64,000 nucleotides of DNA. It comes from Aphis gossypii (taxonomy: Eukaryota; Arthropoda; Insecta; Hemiptera; Aphididae). Position numbers and translations under genes: made by a program. How positions within the stretch are numbered: position 1 is the stretch's first letter; the number at the start of each line of letters is the position of its first letter. This document shows, in pieces, positions 28,000 to 41,302 of this stretch. The notes beneath the pieces are model-generated. The model made no database searches. It was given only the letters and a program-made list of their open reading frames with translations, and was not told the origin of the DNA. The stretch spans positions 66,565,260-66,629,259 of the forward strand of contig NC_065530.1 in NCBI RefSeq assembly GCF_020184175.1, given 5' to 3'.

Positions 28000-28940
28000 C
28001 TTAATAATAATAATATACGAGTATAACGCGTACGACCAAAGACGCGTGTGTGCGAATGCTCTTTTTTCAAAACAGTTCGAACCAAACTACAGTCGTCGCA
28101 CGCAACGGTTTGTCTTGGCGGTCGCAGCTAGCGAAGGGTTTTTTTTTTTTATGGTGTGAGAGGGAGGCCGCCGATACGGCTTGACCGTGTTAATGGCGAG
28201 CTTGCGGACACCGTCGGTCGTATATAGTGCGTCGGTGCTTATCGAGGTGAGGGGGGGAGTCTGATAGGAAGGGGTGTGTTGTGGACCGAGAGGGGGGAGT
28301 CTGATAGGAAGGGGTGTGTTGTCCGAGGGGGGGAGGTTGGGCACGGGATCGATAGTCATCAGAAATGAGCTCTCCTCTCTTTCCACCACTCGCCCGCAAT
28401 CGAAAGGCCGTGCGTAGTCGTCGGCGTGCCGTCCCCCCCCTCAACTCGTACCCCCCCGTTGACCCCGACTTGATCCCCCGACCCCGCGATCACACACTAA
28501 CGCGAGCACACACACACGACGAGCTAACCCAGCCGTATTAATTAATCGCACACACCTATCTCGGACCCGAGACCGGAACGACGAGGCGTGCGGTGGTCGG
28601 ATACGGTCGCGCGCGCCGGGGGACATCATGGGACCGCCGGCGCTGCGCACCGGTGTACGACTATATTATTATTATTATTATTGTTGTTGTTGTCGTAATC
28701 CGCCGCCGTCCGGCAACTCGTGTCCGCAGTAGGTAGACGTGTATAGTACGAGTGGCCGCACTACTAAAATATATTTCAATATATTATTATTTATCGTGTC
28801 GGTCATCCCGCCACTGCTCGAAGCGTCCGTTTATATTTTGGCTTTTTTGTTTTTGTTTTTTTTTTTTATTTACAACGACATTTTATTTTTTTTCCCTTTT
28901 CTCTCGCCGCTGCCATCCGCGTCACCTTGAAATGTATTGG
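28000..28940. promoter_or_regulatory. Strongest CpG-rich island in the window, candidate promoter or first-exon region
   Basis: This is the most GC-rich interval visible, with poly-C/poly-G runs (28251-28260, 28323-28332, 28433-28441), dense CpG at 28560-28720, a 40-bp tandem duplication, and (ATT)n followed by (GTT)n at 28665-28693. An ATG at 28628 opens only 34 codons ending at a stop near 28732. The + strand frame after 28740 is hydrophobic (FNILLFIVSVIPPLLEAS) and would suit a signal peptide, but it lacks an ATG and follows a stop. A transcription start for the downstream Dscam gene, about 30 kb away, is possible but not shown. Confidence 0.35.
28252..28322. repeat. Two-copy tandem repeat, 40-bp period
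   Basis: A 31-bp block beginning GGGGGGAGTCTGATAGGAAG occurs identically at 28252-28282 and 28292-28322, separated by 9 bp. It sits in the G-rich part of the CpG island. It is a recent local duplication judging from the perfect identity. Confidence 0.9.
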
Positions 28941-29249
28941 AAATCCACAAAGATCCATTGCTTTCACACACCCGTTAATTTATAAAACAAAATTTTTATT
29001 TTAAGGCTTTTAATCGTTTAAAGGACAATATAAGGATATTTTTTATTTCCTAGTTAAATGTGAAATATTATTTTGAGTAGGTATATTTCAATATATATAT
29101 AAATCAAATTTTGTATGAGTATACATTATAACATATCATTTAAGTATTTTAAGAGCGTAGTAGTGAACCGATATTTTGAGGAATATTGTACCACACATAC
29201 ATCACCTATATAAACAGTATGATGTCAATATTACTTAAATGATATATAT

Positions 29250-29436
29250 CAGGGGAGGCCAAACGCGTCTCGCGAGCCGCATGCGGCTGGCATCGTATCG
29301 TAGGTATCGTTAAGAAAACATTTTTTCAATTTAAATTTATGTATATAATTAAATGACCTTTTTTTTAAATTTTGGCTCTTCCATATTTATTAACACATTT
29401 GGTGACTCGTGAGTATCCTCTCGCTGGCCACCCCTG
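29250..29436. mobile_element. Non-autonomous hAT transposon (MITE), 187 bp, with perfect 8-bp target duplication
   Basis: The element begins CAGGGGAGGCCAAACGCG and ends CGCTGGCCACCCCTG. The termini form imperfect inverted repeats of the CAGGGGTGGCCA type used by hAT elements. It is flanked on both sides by the identical octamer ATATATAT (29242-29249 and 29437-29444), the 8-bp duplication length diagnostic of hAT insertion. The inside is non-coding and contains a strong small palindrome, AGCCGCATGCGGCT, near the left end. There is no transposase, so it would have needed an active hAT element in trans. The octamer is itself simple sequence, so the duplication alone would be weak evidence; together with the terminal repeats it is convincing. 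Confidence 0.85.
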
Positions 29437-29444
29437 ATATATAT

Positions 29445-32400
29445 ACTATAATAATAAAAGCACTATATCATTATCTACGTCACTGATCCGTCACTACAAA
29501 ACACATTATGCTGTTATAATTAATTTAAAATGTTAAGATTAATGTTTTTATATAGTTTTTTATAGTTTTCTGAAAAAAGTATTAGCAATTTTTGTGATCT
29601 TCGGGTGGACTGGCGAGGCTAATTTGGTTTGACCTTATGTCCTTATTTATGCGTCTATTTGTTTATCACAGAACATTATCAGATTATTACTTTTAATTAT
29701 AAAGCAATGATAAATATTTACTAAACAAATAAACTTGGTTTACTGTATTTAATATTATATATTATAATATTTTTACAGGCTCAATAAGTGCATATAATAT
29801 ATTAAGTAGTATTCTATAGTAGTTAAATTAAAACTATACTTTTTTTGATATTATATAGTTAATATAATTATATACTCGTATTATAAAAGTCTACTAACTT
29901 AAAATCAAATGCAATTTTTGAATTATAAAATATCACCGTTGTGTGTCTGTGAAAATTAATATATTTCAACATACCTATAACCTATCTTAAACTAAATTTG
30001 CTTCTGGAATGGTAACATATCAAAATTATTATGTTGTGTGAATTCGTTACTACATCATAGCTAATATAAACATAAATAAAATTCAGAATTAATAATAATT
30101 GGGTAACACAAAACGCTGAATTTTTGTATTAATCATTAAGTAATATTCCCAAAAATCCAATTTGCTTAGAAATAACCTTAAAAAAAGTGTATTAAATACA
30201 GTGCGGAATTTTGAGAATTTGCATATTTTTCATCCTTACGTGTTAATGGTAAGTAAACATAAAGAACCTTTCCATTTTTAAATTATTTTAATAACGGAAT
30301 CGTTTATTTGATTTTATAATAGTGTTAAATCAACATTTGTTCTAGTAGTGAGTTGCCCGTAAAAAAATATTTGGTTCATTCCTCTTGACCGTCTATTAAA
30401 AATATTATACTACCTAACAGATGAACATTAATACTAGAATTTATTCTGTATATTATAGTGGTAAAGGTATCAAATATAATAAAATATAAATAATATAACA
30501 TACTATTTTGAATTTATTCCACTTGCCGTTCTTTTTTTTTTATTATTATTATTTTGTTTTTATGTTAAAGCAATAAAACTAACGACTCGCGACCGCCATC
30601 GTATACGATGTATCCGTATACGATATATCCAATCGAGGCACTACAAATTTATCGTTGTTAATATTATACGTATTATAACATCGCTTGTATATTATTATAT
30701 TATACAATACATTTTTTTATCATGTGATATCTAATAAAATCTATTCTTCAGTCAATGTTTATATTTTTGTACTCTATTTCATATTCTGAAGTAAATAATT
30801 AATACATTGTTTTAAAAATGTTGATGTATACTTATAATACAATAATATATCTCAAATTTATATCTTGAAACTTATTATTTACAAATTTTAGAAGTTTCAA
30901 TAAGTGGAGTAGTTCAGCATAAGAACTATTCAGCTATCATTACAATCATATTACTTTTCAAATTGATAAAAAAAAATTAGAATAAAAAAAAAAAAAATAG
31001 AACATGGCTGGAAAAATATAAATGATTATTATTAATCTTTATTTCAATGTCAACTTACCTACGTCACTGAATCTCATTGGAATTTTTGATTTAAATAAAC
31101 AATTTACTGTACATTTTTTTTCAACATCAATTTTGTTGTTACTACTGATAAGTTTTTAAATAAATAAACTTTTGTCGCCCTTCGCTTGGTCCAACAAGCT
31201 TTAGCTGTATAAATATCGACAAGAATAATCAAACTTAGAACGGTATAATTATATAGATTAAAATATATGAGATGTTTTTTAAATAAATATTGATTGTTTG
31301 ATAAATAATTCAAATCAAACATTAATTTGATTTAATCTAAATCTGTACGACATATTTTCGAAGTGTACGTCTTTTGAGTGAGAAGGAATAACGAGGGGAT
31401 AATAAATAACAATATATTATTAATATTTTCAATGTATATTGCATAATGAATTTATTTAAATTTCTCCGGATTTTGTTCAAATGTCAAATAAAATCTGCGT
31501 TGCTCATAAATAATATTTTAGTTATTAAATGTTATTTTAATATACATTTAATAATTAATGTAGCGTGTTGGTATCACAAATTCCTAAAATCATTCACATA
31601 ATACAATATTATTAACTATTAATTGAAATTATTTAGTTTACTTCATAATATTATGTCTCTACTCTTATTTCTACTGCATATTTATTTCCGGTGTATGAAT
31701 TCTTACTATTTCATTTGTTTTGTAATGAAACTGAAATTTTAATCCACGATCTTTTCACCATTCTTTCCACTTCCACGATGCAAATACGTTAAAATTTTTT
31801 TTTTTAAATTACTGCTTTAGAACGTTGAATATACTTGACTTTTAAAAATCCTTTATATCTAAATATTAAAAAATTAATCATGAATTTTCGATTGCTCTCT
31901 ACCATACACCGGGTTTGATTGATATTAACCTTCAATAGAAATTTATTCATACTATACTCGAGTTTTAATTATCCAAAATATTTTTAAAAAAAAAAATGCT
32001 TTGACTGTATGAAAATCGCGTATGCATATAACCGTATTACAAGAGTTCATGAATAGACTCTATTATATTATATTTGGGATTTCCTCGTATACAATATAAA
32101 TTGATAATATATATATATTATGTGTGTGTACATTTATATAAAAAAAAGTAGGTATTATGTATGTGATTCATTAATAAACTTCACATACATAGACTAATAT
32201 ATTATTATATATTATATAGTATATAATATCTACTATGTACTGCATGTAAAAGATTTATACTTAATACCTACACCAACCAAAGGTTAAAAACGAATATATC
32301 ATTGCTCATTAGTTATAAAAGAATGTTCTTAATACCATAATTTATTATAAATATTAATAAATACGTTTTTACGCTCATTTGTTATTACATTTTTTTTATT

Positions 32401-34220
32401 TACAAAAAATTATTATTTTAAATTTTGATGTGTTAGGTTAATACAACTTTTGTCTATGTATTCAATTTTTATAAACACGAAAAACACTAAATATTACAAT
32501 AACTAAAGACAAACAGGTACTACCATATCCTTATTTATTTTTCATTACAATTAAGTTATATATTTTAGATAACACAAATTTTTATCATATATTATTATCT
32601 ATAAAATATATGTTATCATGTATACTTTTGTAAATTAAATTATGAACTTTAATTTTAATCGACGTTTTCATTGCAAAAAAACTAAACTAGGAAACAAAAA
32701 AGTCTTCCAAAAACTTAAGATATTATATAAATATATAAAAAAACATAACAAACGATATGAAGGGAAAAAGTTTTATTACACTTGATAATCGCCTTGGGAT
32801 AATGCTCTCTATATATACTCTCTTTTTCCATAATTCACATAGTCATGAATAATTGAACCAGTTTAAAAAGCTATTTATACAAAAAGTTTTCTTTGGCAAT
32901 TTTCTAAAACTTCTAATCACTTTTTATTTTTAATATTACTCTATCATTTAAACAATTATAATTTATTATTATACTATATTCAAAAAAATATCTAAGCTAA
33001 AATTTGTATATAATAAGATTAATTACTGATAATTAATTAGTCAACAGACATTTCAATTAATTAAAAAATGATTGGATTGACTTGTCTTGTAAGAACTTTC
33101 ATGAACTCATAAATTAGTATTTATTTTAAATTCAAAATGAGAAAGAATCTTATAATATCTTACTATAATACAATTTATGAACTTAAAACTAAATAATGTC
33201 TTCACATTATGCACACAGCACAATGATTACTAATAATGTAAAAAAATTTATTTGTTACAACATCGATTACAATTTAAAGTTGGAATTTTTAATTCCCATT
33301 TATTTATGAAACGAGTAATTTATTTACAACAGTTTCTGAATCTGAACTTTTGATCAAATGATTTGATAATAAAAAAAAATATATATGAAGAAATATTTGT
33401 ATTAATAATCAATATTAATATGAAAAACTACTAACGAGTAAAATGTATTATATTTTGTGGACTTGAATTATAAAATAAATCTAATCAAAAAAATATTTAA
33501 TATGTATAATATTTCATAATTGTTTTTAAGTGTGGAAAAAAATGACAGGAATGATTTAAAATCTTACTAGACCAGCCGATACCCTTGTATTCAACTCCAC
33601 TCTCTTCCATTTTTATAATGCGATTCAATTAAAACATTAATTGACATATTATGACAATCTGCAATTTTATTAGTATAATACCTAATGTTATCCTCTTAAC
33701 TGAAGCTAGTACTTTATCATTTATTCCGCAAAACATTTGAAAAAATATATTATAGTCGTGGAACAAGAGAAATGGAAAGAAGAAAGCACAAAATAACACA
33801 AATACTCAAAAAAATTGTAAAATCTATAAATACACGGATAAATATTTTCTAGTTAGTTATTCTGTACCTAACTATTAGTGCATTTAAACAAAATACAATA
33901 TATTATAATATTTACACATATTAATTTTCACCAATTACATGCCTTTGTATAATATACTTGTTAACTATATTTTTATATACTTATAAATTTTTATGTAGAC
34001 ATTTTTTGTCGTGATACTGTTGTATCTACATTTGAATGTGTAGTTCCTGTGTAAATCTATTTTAAACATAAAAAATAATTATAGGTATTGAATTTTTGTA
34101 TAAAGTATAGGTACCTTAACTGGGTATAGAATTTTAAAACATACAAATAATTACAATTGCTCTAATTTAACAGTAACTCACAAACTCGTTCTAAATAAAA
34201 AAAAACTTCTCCAACTACTT
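29445..34220. other. AT-rich desert, no gene
   Basis: Uniform AT-rich sequence between the MITE and the LINE fragment. Brief GC-richer spots lie at 29595-29640, 30580-30660 (with the 15-bp tandem repeat) and 31165-31200. The 72-codon minus-strand frame at 31104-31322 is unconvincing. Confidence 0.7.
30601..30630. repeat. Two-copy 15-bp tandem repeat
   Basis: GTATACGATGTATCC is followed immediately by GTATACGATATATCC, with one mismatch. Each copy contains the palindrome GTATAC. It is a short local duplication with no evident function. Confidence 0.9.
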
Positions 34221-34229
34221 TGAATATAT

Positions 34230-34612
34230 GGTATTGTTACCAATGGCCTTGATGAGTACACTGTAAGATAACTATTCAAGCTTTTCATAACATCAAGTCA
34301 TTACCGAAGCATCCTGGTGTTAATCAAACGAAACCTTTCAATCAGACCTTAAAATTTGCCCAATAGACAAAACCACTTCACTTTTTTACAAACACTTCCA
34401 AGAAAAACTTCATTAAAATCCCAATACCAATTCAATTCACAACTTGTCTCAAACACGATTCCTTAGAATCTACCCAGAAGACTCAAACGGAACCGGAGAC
34501 AGGATCTGATCATCTAATAAACCAAATCATCTACCATCTCAACTGTGAAACTTTCTTTCATGCCATTCACAACGATATTACTGTGAATAAATGTATTGTA
34601 TTGTATTTATAA
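34230..34612 (+). mobile_element. 3' end of a Jockey-like non-LTR retrotransposon (LINE)
   Basis: This patch is C-rich on the + strand and unlike its AT-rich surroundings. It encodes the extreme C-terminus of a Jockey-clade reverse transcriptase polyprotein in broken frames. LKICPIDKTTSLFYKHFQEKLH is visible as overlapping pieces near 34345-34415, and the terminal RRLKRNRRQDLII begins at 34476 and stops at 34515-34517. That Arg-rich ending is typical of insect Jockey elements. A short 3' UTR follows and ends in repeated TGTAT units (ATGTATTGTATTGTATT, about 34590-34607), a common LINE tail. The upstream RT and endonuclease domains are missing, consistent with 5' truncation on insertion. Frames are interrupted by stops, so the copy is dead. 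Target-site duplications were not resolved. Confidence 0.75.
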
Positions 34613-37042
34613 AGATTGTAATTTTTCAAAATAAGGCAATTTATTGATGAAAAAAAAATTAAATCAGTTTGATAATAATATTACAAAAACATAATGTAAA
34701 TACGATTTGTATTACAATTTTATCAATATTGAGTTTAAAAGTTGGTTTGAATCGTCAGAATATTTTCCCAGTATTTTTTCTCGCGGCGGGCTACGCAACC
34801 AATAGGTATTATGTATTATTGTTATTATTGTTATTATTATATTATAAATAAACGGCGGTGGCGTACTGCCGTTTCCTCGGGGGAATTGGACGCATATATT
34901 TAGTAAATCGGCGGTTGCAACAGCGTTAGAGTTCAAACCGATCCATTGAAAATTATTACAGTCGTGAAAAAAAAAATATGAAAAAAACCGTGTAAAACCG
35001 GCGATGAAAAAAATTGAGAAAAACCCCTATTTGGTTATTCTACGCGACGGCATTACGAGAAAATTTACATAAGAATATCCTACACATACACACAGACACA
35101 GACATACACAAACACACATAAATGTTATATATAATATTTATAGGAAAAACCACGTGCTATATTTATGTATATATATCCGGAACGAGAGGTGAAAGTTTGC
35201 CGCGGAAAATAATAAACGACCGAACGGAGAGATAAACGCTCGTAAAAGTTCAAAATATGACAAATGATTGTTATTGTACCGAATATGTGCGCTCGTTTAA
35301 ATAAAAAATAAATAAATAATAATTTGAGCCGTTTATTTTTTATCGCTATTATTGAACGTGGTAGAACAATTAAAAACTAATGTCAACTTCTTGGTGATAT
35401 TAATTTTTACACGATTCCGCCAGCAGAAATAATTTTTATCATAAAATAATGTATTATAATATTATAATTTATCTACGATATGTCAGTAAATGGCTTTTTC
35501 CAAATTCTTAATAGACATCATTTATATTTATAATGAATAATAATATTAATCTAGTGATGAATGTCAGCCGATTCCGGGCTTTTAAGTAATTATAATATAT
35601 TATTTACTGTATTATATTGAGTTGAAAATAATTTAATAAATTTTTCTATATTTATCGAATTTATAACTATATTTACCAACTGTATAATTCTGAAAAATAC
35701 TAATACAATTAAAAATTTTGAAACACATCACATAATATATTTTCTTTAATGTAAATGAGTTTAAAAAGTCCAATCTCTTAAATATCGCCAGTTATTGTTA
35801 ATCAAAATCCTTGAATATCACTGTAATTTTGTAATTAGGGGAAGAAGACGGGGGATAATAACAACCATGCAGCTGTGTAACGACTTAAAGTTTACTTTGT
35901 TCGTTAATATAGTTTTTTTCATTCGCATTATCAATGACAATTTATACTAAACACTAGCACCAGCATTCAAGTAAATAGTAACCTCGTTTTGTCGGTAAAT
36001 GTTTAGTCAGAATTACAACTAGGTAACTTATAATATTGTGAGTGTTTAGTTATAAATTATTGAAGGATCACATCGGTAAAATGATCTTTTTTTTTTTTTG
36101 TGCATATTAAAAACTATAAATTTTATATATGAATTTGAGTTAAGTTATCAATTGCCTTTTAGTGTACCTCGTTTTATAGATAAATGTCGATACAAAATCG
36201 ATGCTCTACGTACTTATTCCAATATAAACTATTAAAAACAATTTCGACGTAACACGAGATGAAAACGGCTTCAACACAATACGTACTACAAATATTGCGA
36301 TAGAATAACATGATGACAGAAGAAAAATCGACAGGACTTTGGGATATTTTGAACTATTGACGTAAAAACTATTACAATTAAACAAAACTTTATAGTTATA
36401 TTACTGCACAGAGTTGAATTTTTCCATTTTATTTCCTAAACTATTTTCAAAAGCCATTAATTATAATATGTACGGATTTATATCATAACTATACAGTATG
36501 TAACTATTCGTACTCAACCATGGATTAAAATATATTTTAGGAAAATACTATTGCACTGGTTGACATTTCAGTTCGCTTCATCGGTTTTTGTAAACCCCTG
36601 TAAGTATATAATATTATATCATTATAACCCGGTATATCTTCACGTATTATTGGTCATATGCTGCAAATAAATCATAATATCTACACAAGTTAAGGAATAC
36701 AATACTTTATACTTTTTTTCAACGATAAACCAACAAAATATTATAGTCGATTAAATACAGAAATAAAAAAATCAAACGTAGGTAGGTATGCTATAAAAAA
36801 AAAGTTTGTATGCTGAGAAAACTGATTTTTTACGTCAAACAGTAGAATCGTGTTTTATTCACCTTATTCCATAATAGTAATAATAAAAATGGTCTTTCAT
36901 TTTAAAATTTTGCTTTTGAGGACACTGCTATAATTCATCAATCGTATTAAAAAAAAAAACTAGGAAACTGTATTCAACTGTGTTTTTATTATAATATACC
37001 TATATATAATATACTCGTACATTTATTTACAAATAAATCGTA

Positions 37043-37059
37043 TGTGTGTGTGTGTGTGT
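37043..37059. repeat. (TG)n microsatellite
   Basis: A short TG run before a mixed-composition patch (37060-37440). The patch carries overlapping frames of 67-90 codons on both strands, none recognisable. Confidence 0.9.
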
Positions 37060-38668
37060 TTGTAGGCGTGTATTATAATAGGAGAAGGCGTATTTCTTTT
37101 TTAATAAATCGTGTCGGGTAAAACGATATCATTTTCTTTTCTTTAAAATTTCTGACCGAAAAAAACGGGAAGTGTTCTCCTTTTATTATTTCTTTTGAAC
37201 GCGGTATATATAGTTGAGCGTATACGCATGTACAAAATGAGACACGCGATAGCCCTGCGGAGGATGAATGTCTCAAAATTAATCCGCCGCCATAAAAACT
37301 TGTTGTGTTTCTTGTGTAATTGTACCGTTTTGTCGAAGAAATTTGATATCCCTATACATACAATATCATACACGTTATATACATTCACTGCTCGTGTATT
37401 GTTCGTCAGAAACATTACTTATATATTAAATTTTTTTTAATTACCCTCTATAGAAACATCAAAGAGAAACAACGTTTTGAGCGCTCAGTTTTGTTTTTCG
37501 TGAATTAAATATTATCTCGAGTGAGAAAAAAAAACAATTTCATAGTATATTCAATTTCGTTGAACGCGAAAGCACCTTAATGAACGCGGAAAATCGTAGT
37601 TTTTATCCGCAGACAGACGCAAAAAAAAAAAATTAAAATTATCGTATATATTTTTCATGAAGATTTTTAATTAAGTTATAAGGGTTGAATGCGAACGTTA
37701 AATTGTAATTACGCAATTGTTTTCGTCATAGAACATTCGAGTATATAATCCGTTTTCAGTTTTCATAAATAAATGTATTATATATTTACTAGCATAATGC
37801 ACGCAAAGATATATTACACCTATTGAACATTTTATACATGCAAACAAGTCTTTCATCCAATGATAATAAATAATAATAGAACCGTTCTCGCAAAGCATTG
37901 CACATCATATTATATACCTAATATAATATTTATATTATGCATAGTAAAATTTTTTTCTCGTTATTTAAAATGAAAGCTATTTAAATTACAATAAGTAGGT
38001 ATCAGAGTGTAAATTACGCGTGCAATTAATTAGTTTTAGCTTACAAAAAAAATATATCTTTTTTACTATTTTTGTTGCAATACTATTATACACTTCGTTC
38101 TATTAAATGGTTATACAACTGATTGTATATATTCCGTATACATTTAATTATGGTATTATATATTCAAAGTTATTGTTTGATACAATGAAAAACTCATTTC
38201 AAAGTTGATTTGTCTTATCTCATTACTTTTATCGAATATATAGCTGAGGCTAAATAAAAATAACAAGTGGTTTCTTTGGTATTAAAAAGTTTTTAAGAGT
38301 AAAATACATATTATATACGAACTATAGATATAACTTAAATAAGATACGATCCAAGCTGCTTACAGAAAGTTCATTGTTACATTTCAGCTGAATAAAGTGC
38401 TGTTTCATACATATTGTTTAACATTTATATCATAATCCATTCAGAAAAGAAAAAAAACAATTACAAATAAAAAATAACCTGGAATGACAATCGTCAATAG
38501 CTTTCAGTATAACAAAAGGGTGTATTTTTGCAAAAAAAAAAATATATTTCAGTTGGTGGCGCCAAGTGTCTTCATCCGGCGTCTGTACTTTGAGTCAATG
38601 ATTTTTATACGTTCGCCCGTGAATATCATATTCATATTATATGTGTATGTGTATTACTTGTGTTTGTA

Positions 38669-38690
38669 ATATATATATATATATATATAT
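38669..38690. repeat. (AT)n microsatellite
   Basis: An AT run of about 22 bp just after a small CpG-bearing patch (38550-38625) that has no readable gene. Confidence 0.95.
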
Positions 38691-40003
38691 TTATGTATAT
38701 AAATATCGATAAAACTTACTGAAGATCTTTCTTTTGTTTTGGTTATAGTTCATAAATAAAACATTTTATTATGAATTCCACGTCCGGACAATCCCAAAAT
38801 AAAGCCTATAAATTATTGTAAATAAGAAATAACCTACGTTGTACATTTTTTAGATCGTTTAATTTTCTTGAGGTTTACAATAGTTCACGGGTTAATTAAA
38901 GTATATATTTATTTGTATCTTAATACGAATTTCCATTAAATAATTGTTTTTAAAAAAATCATTAATAATTTATGTCTTTACCAATGTATACGGTTTCATT
39001 GTAGGTACGTACAAGCAGAATTATTTAATCTGGGCTTAAGGTATTAAGCGATTTCATTTGTATTATGTAGCTTTAAAATTGAGTCTTTAATATTCAGAGT
39101 ATTTATTGGTCATATTTAAATTTAGTCATATTTCGACAACATAATATATTTATATATATAATAAATATACCTAATTTGTCTATTTATATGTAATATTGAG
39201 TAATCGGTATGGATTTGATTATGTTTAATGTAAACCAATCTTTGCAAACATAATATTATAAAACCGTGAACAGTAAACGGAAATCGCATTTGTTTTATTT
39301 ATAGTTTAGTCGTTATGATTATTATTACAAGCTAAATAAAATACTGTCACAATTCATTTAATAATAATTAGGTAAATTATTATTTAATATTTTTACGTAT
39401 ACGTGAAACTCAGATGTCAATTTTCAGTTTGTTTGATTACCTATATTAGTTCAATGTTATATTATTTAACATTATTTTATTCACCCAAGAAAAAATGTTT
39501 CGATATTTTGTAATTGCGAGGTTAATTAAGAATTATTATTAAACTTATGAGAAACGTATCACGTATGTACTTTTTGTGACCTTTGAAACTTATTTTCCAA
39601 ACAGAATAATTACATTATTTATTTTAAATAATAATCGTGTGTTAACGAAAACACTGTTCGAATATCTTGTAGCATAGTAGCATACCTATAACCATGTCAT
39701 AAAAAAATTTTATTGATAAATATAATATGTAATATTATTCAATACGTAATTAAGTTTGTAATCCTTAAATGTGTACTAATATAATCGAACGATGGTAATT
39801 ATTACTATTTCATTTTTAATTATCATTTTTTTTAAAAAATATTTCTTGAACAACAAAAAACGAAGAAGACCTCAACATTTTTCTCTATGATTTTGTAATA
39901 AATATTAAATTATAGGTATGTATTCAATAATGTATATGAATTGGTGTTTTATAAAAATATTATTACAAGAGTTAAGTACATTTATTTTATGGTATCAATA
40001 TAC

Positions 40004-40509
40004 CTGGTTTTGATGCAAACTTCATCATATGGCTGGTTTGAAGTCAATTTTTTTTCGATTTTTATCTACGTAGCTGGTTTTGAAATATTGACTTTGCGAT
40101 ATAGGTGGTTTTTGAAACTAAAATTGAAAAAATATTAATAAACTATTTATGTCTTACTTTAAATAATCTTTATTTGATTTTAATTTATTAACAACAACTA
40201 ATAAACCTATTTAATATTCTGTTATACCATTGGCAATATTAAAAAATATATAATATTGTTAGTAGGTAATTATTTTCTGCCGCGAAAAAAAGTATTTGAT
40301 TATGGCTGGTTTTAAAATAAATATCGCTAGACTTTGATTGTGATTTTGATACCAACCTCAATTTTCCATGGTCAGTATAATACACAAGTTATAGCTATAT
40401 TATATTTTGATGTTAAATATTTTTACAGCACTAGTAATACAGTGTGACCATTTAGAAAATTCGAAAAAACCAGTTTTCAAAAAAATGTGTTTTTGACTGG
40501 TTTTGAAAC
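40004..40509 (+). repeat. Cluster of dispersed CTGGTTTTGAA motifs
   Basis: Six close variants of CTGGTTTTGAAA occur on the same strand at about 40004, 40033, 40074, 40104, 40305 and 40497. A partial opposite-strand copy (AAAACCAGTTTTC) lies near 40467. Two of them share further flanking bases, such as GCTGGTTT-GAAGTCAATTT versus GCTGGTTTTGAAATATTGAC. The first four are 29-41 bp apart. It looks like a degenerate tandem array or a binding-site cluster. Confidence 0.7.
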
Positions 40510-41302
40510 TACACGACTCGTATGATAAGATGGAACGATTCACAATACAAGCAAATATAATTTAAATCAATGTACGTAATTTATTAATCACGATTTACAA
40601 CGAGTTATAATGTCAATTCATAAAAAACTTTTTAAACGCTATATTATTATGTTTTATTTTATATGAGTGAAGTAATCGGTAAACAGCTGATTGTTTAAAT
40701 TGAAATATATTAGTTTGATAATAAAACATTGTAATTTAAATAAAAATAGAATATTGTAAACAAGTATTATTTTTCTATGTACCTTAAATCGAATGAAAAA
40801 TTGACACTTTTGTATTATAAATCTATGAAAATAAACTGAAAAAATTGTTACGTTCAGAAAAAAAAAACACTTAAAATATTAAACAAAAGTGTTGATGGTG
40901 CTGCTATAACTAGTTCATAACGAAGCCATACGAAAAAGCAGATTGTACGAGTAAGCGTTAAACATAGCCTGTTCATAGGCTGTCCAGGTAGAAATATGCA
41001 TTACATTACATATAATATAATCTATCTTAATAATATGGAAATATTATACGTTTCAACGAGTAGAATGACCTATTTATTTTGTCTAAAATAGACCTGAATT
41101 ATTATCTTGACCAAATAGATACACAACGTAGACATCGATTCTTATCATTGGTAGACAACTTAATTGTAAACAGCGCCTGAAATAAATATTTGAAAATTGA
41201 ATATATAATGTATATTATAAAATAACTATACCTATAATTAATAAAATATAGAATGATAATTATTATACTTTAATACGAGTTGTATAGATAATTGAACTAT
41301 TA

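Larger units (their letters stand above)
34620..40000. other. AT-rich sequence with small mixed-composition patches, no gene recognised
   Basis: CpG is somewhat raised at 34770-35240 and 37080-37440, with short overlapping frames on both strands but no family signal. Elsewhere the sequence is AT-rich with simple repeats. Nothing else could be supported. Confidence 0.65.

Noticed and set aside
28087..28650. Overlapping Pro/Arg-rich minus-strand frames of 69-100 codons
   Set aside because: They translate poly-G/C runs and the 40-bp tandem repeat in several frames at once, which points to composition rather than coding.
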